Source: DATBVX01 sp963695985 (GTDB lineage Bacteria > Pseudomonadota > Gammaproteobacteria > Steroidobacterales > Steroidobacteraceae). Taken from it: a stretch of DNA of 64,000 nucleotides. Positions within the stretch are counted from its first letter, which is position 1, and every line of letters begins with the position of its first letter. The stretch is taken from assembly GCA_963695985.1 (NCBI GenBank), contig CAVOIC010000001.1, positions 62,001-126,000 on the forward strand, written 5' to 3'. Under the pieces are notes generated by a model, which worked only from the letters and a program-made list of their open reading frames with translations, was not told the DNA's origin and ran no database searches. Shown here in pieces: positions 61,988 to 64,000 of this stretch. A program made the translations under genes and the position numbers.

Positions 61988-63459
61988 CTACACCAGTGCG
62001 CCTCCCTCTGGTGATACGCGATTCGGATCGAATTCCTCTTGAATCTTGTTCCACCACAGATGGTAGTTGGATAGAGCTCGACCGATTTCCTCATTCTGGC
62101 CCGCCAGCAGTGCGAAGTAGCGTTCCTTGAAAGCCCTCGCACTCTGCTCGTTGTGCCAACCCTCTACCGCCTTTTTGGCTTCAGCGTTCTGAGGATCGAA
62201 CTTGCAGAATATTTCCGTCTTGCCCAGATGGCCCTGTTCCACGCCCCATCCAAAAAAGGCGCCGCCGTCATCGACGATCAGACCCTTCTCGATCAACGGC
62301 TCCTTCGCTTTGCCGGCTCCGATCGCCCACTTGATGGTCAGGTCTCTCTGGCCCATGACAGGAATGGAACTGAAGGCGCCTCCCGGACGGAATGTTTCTC
62401 TGATGGAGGCAGAGATTCGTATGCACTGGCACAGCAGAATTCCTTCGATCCTGGGATCTTCGACCGATTTCAAGGACTTCCCGCCGGCTTCACTTGACGA
62501 TCTGCTGCAAGACGCGTTTCTTGTATTCGAAGTCGGCCGCGGAGTTGCCGGCCATGATGATGAAGAAGCCGGGACCCTGCACCTCCTTGCTCATCCGCTT
62601 GAACGTCTCTTCCTCTTCTTCGTTACTGGTGGTGATATTCGCGGCCACCATGGCCACATTGAAGCCCATGAGCTCGAACGCGATTTCACTTTCGCCGATC
62701 TTGATCTCGGCCTGCCACATCTTCTCTACGGACGGGAAGCTGAAATATCGCGCCATGAAGTTCGGCGGGTATCTCGCTCAGGGAGTAGTTCGGCGAAATC
62801 CCTACGATGGGAAATCTTGTCGGGCCCGGCCAGTGATAGAGCTTCATCGCAGCCTTGGTAAATACGCCCGGGGTTACGCCGGGCGGCACCGCGCTGGTCA
62901 GGATGCTCCTCAACGACGGACCCGGTCCGTCGCCGCAGAACCACTCATCCGAAGACCCCAGCGAACCGGACCGGACGATGTCCCCTGCGGGAGTGACCCA
63001 TTCGATGGCCAGATGATTGCGATCGTCGCCGCTCGTCGTTTGATCCAGGTGTCCGTGACCCCGCAGCATCGCCGAGCAATTGGAGCCAGCTCCCTTGACG
63101 TTGAAATGCAAGCCCCTTTTCATCAACTCCGCCTGCAACTGCGCCGAGATCACATACGGCTCAACGACCGCATACATGTTCTTCTCGTTGATTTCGACGA
63201 TGCGGTTCATCCGTCTGAGGTCGAGGTAGAGAACCCCCTTGGGGAACTTCCCTGTCCAGCCGGTGCACACCGGCCGGAATTGCAACTTGTGCTTGTTGCA
63301 CAGCTTGACGATCGCTTGAACCTCCGCGGTGTTCTTCGGAAGAACTATCGCCGCGAACTCAGTGGCGTGATACGAAGGCATGATGACCGGGTCATCACAG
63401 ATATATTCGGCTCCGACCACGTCTTCGAGCGCCGAATAGATTTCTTTGCTGAGGGCCAT
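61988..63459 (-). pseudogene. FAD-binding oxidase (GlcD-like), split by two single-base frameshifts
   Basis: A protein of about 490 residues in three frames. Part 1 (63459 to ~62769) is the PCMH FAD domain (KGAGSNCSAMLRGHGHLD and the PVCTGWTGKFPKG loop), part 2 (~62768 to 62490) begins NFMARYFSFPSVEKMW, part 3 (~62489 to 61988) is the C-terminal domain ending FDPNRVSPEGGALV. One extra base in a C run near 62767-62769 and one near 62490-62494 account for both breaks. It precedes, on the same transcript, nothing further; the CCG-domain gene lies 15 bp upstream, making a GlcD/GlcF-like pair. Confidence 0.75.
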
Positions 63460-63474
63460 GATTTCTCATCCCCC

Positions 63475-64000
63475 TTATTCGATTGCTTTCTCTACGAGTT
63501 CGACGATGTCATAGACCTTCAGGTGGCTGCCGGTAGCCTTGATCGTCTCGCTGAAGGTCTTCTCGCACCGGGGACAGGCGGTCACCATCGACTTCGGCCC
63601 CTGTGGATTCGGCTTCCTCGATTCTTTCCCGCGCAGTCCATTGGGCAAATTCGGGATTCGATTCGCTTGACCCCGCCGCCGGCCCCGCAGCACCAGGCGT
63701 ATTCCTTGATCCGAGTCATCTCTGTCAGTTTGATGCCGGGAATGCTCTTGAGAACATCCCTTGGCGGTTCATAGACGCCATGCGTGCCTCGCCGGTACAC
63801 CTTGGGCGGATCGAACACGAACCGGTCTCCCGGAATCTTCTTCCCTTGCCAGTGGATCCATGGCTCACCCAGCCTGCCGAGATGGCAGGGGTCGTGGTAG
63901 GTCACCGCGAGGTCGACTTTCTTGCGCGGCTTCAGCTTGCCATCTTTGAACAGTTGATCGATGTACTCTGAAATGTGCAGCACCTTCAGGTTGCCCTTCA
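63475..64000 (-). pseudogene. CCG-domain iron-sulfur oxidoreductase subunit (GlcF/HdrB-like), partial and frameshifted
   Basis: The frame is open at the window edge, so the N-terminal part lies outside. The visible C-terminal domain has the cysteine-rich pattern of CCG proteins: HDPCHLGRLG, then WCCGAGGGVK, then TACPRCEKTF. Reading through needs two +1 corrections, near 63665-63675 (between VK and NPEFAQW) and near 63606 (between ESTGA and SMVTACP). Such subunits pass electrons from a flavin subunit to a quinone or ferredoxin. It pairs with the GlcD-like gene downstream. Confidence 0.72.

Overview
The window is high-GC, gene-dense bacterial DNA that looks like an uncultured or little-studied proteobacterium. 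The content (a TonB-dependent receptor, a Tat-exported molybdenum hydroxylase, AAHS-type MFS, gallate-type ring cleavage, many CoA-ester enzymes, an ECF sigma/anti-sigma pair, an IS481-type element) suggests a Gammaproteobacterium of a steroid- or aromatic-degrading kind, but no rRNA is present, so the placement is inference. Nothing indicates a plasmid or phage.

Layout. (1) 1-7.5 kb, all plus strand: CitE-like lyase tail, MaoC hydratase and CaiB/BaiF CoA-transferase, then a compact coenzyme F420 operon: NADPH:F420 reductase, a single polypeptide joining CofC, CofG and CofH, then CofE and CofD. (2) 7.5-11.5 kb: small unlinked genes (MAPEG, VOC, Xni-like 5'-3' exonuclease, DUF899, two envelope proteins) plus a 60-bp relic of the exonuclease gene in front of MAPEG. 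(3) 11.6-16.8 kb: two different E1 alpha/beta pairs of 2-oxoacid/acetoin dehydrogenase type facing each other, with one E2 and no E3. (4) 16.9-22.8 kb, minus strand: GlcD-like oxidase, SDR, LysR, ALS-like TPP enzyme, enoyl-CoA hydratase. (5) 23-30.5 kb: thiolase-fold protein without the nucleophilic Cys plus DUF35 partner, quinone oxidoreductase, SDR, nitronate monooxygenase-like, acyl-CoA synthetase, PaaG-like isomerase, TetR. (6) 31.3-47 kb: aldehyde dehydrogenase, Ldh2, GMC oxidoreductase, glyoxalase, TonB receptor, Mo-hydroxylase pair, MFS, aldo/keto reductase, gallate-type dioxygenase, YceI, ring-cleaving VOC dioxygenase. (7) 47-53.9 kb: a rearranged segment. PEP carboxylase and a methyltransferase lie between two ~530-bp direct repeats, each holding a 68-codon ORF and a decayed 3' end of the gallate dioxygenase; one repeat is followed by a tRNA-Pro fragment, the other by an IS481-type element and the intact tRNA-Pro(CGG). 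(8) 54-58.3 kb: secreted two-repeat protein, ECF sigma/anti-sigma pair, divergent subtilase, low-complexity secreted protein. (9) 58.4-64 kb: Rieske oxygenase, AraC regulator, URO-D family protein, and a GlcD-like oxidase plus CCG-domain iron-sulfur subunit, both broken by single-base frameshifts.

Functionally the window joins F420 production with CoA-ester and aromatic/alicyclic catabolism. No F420-using oxidoreductase is visible apart from the NADPH:F420 reductase, so the consumers of reduced F420 lie elsewhere. The strongest unusual items are the CofC-CofG-CofH fusion and the repeat/tRNA/IS rearrangement around ppc. Starts, motif positions and mismatch counts were read by eye; no search or alignment program was run.
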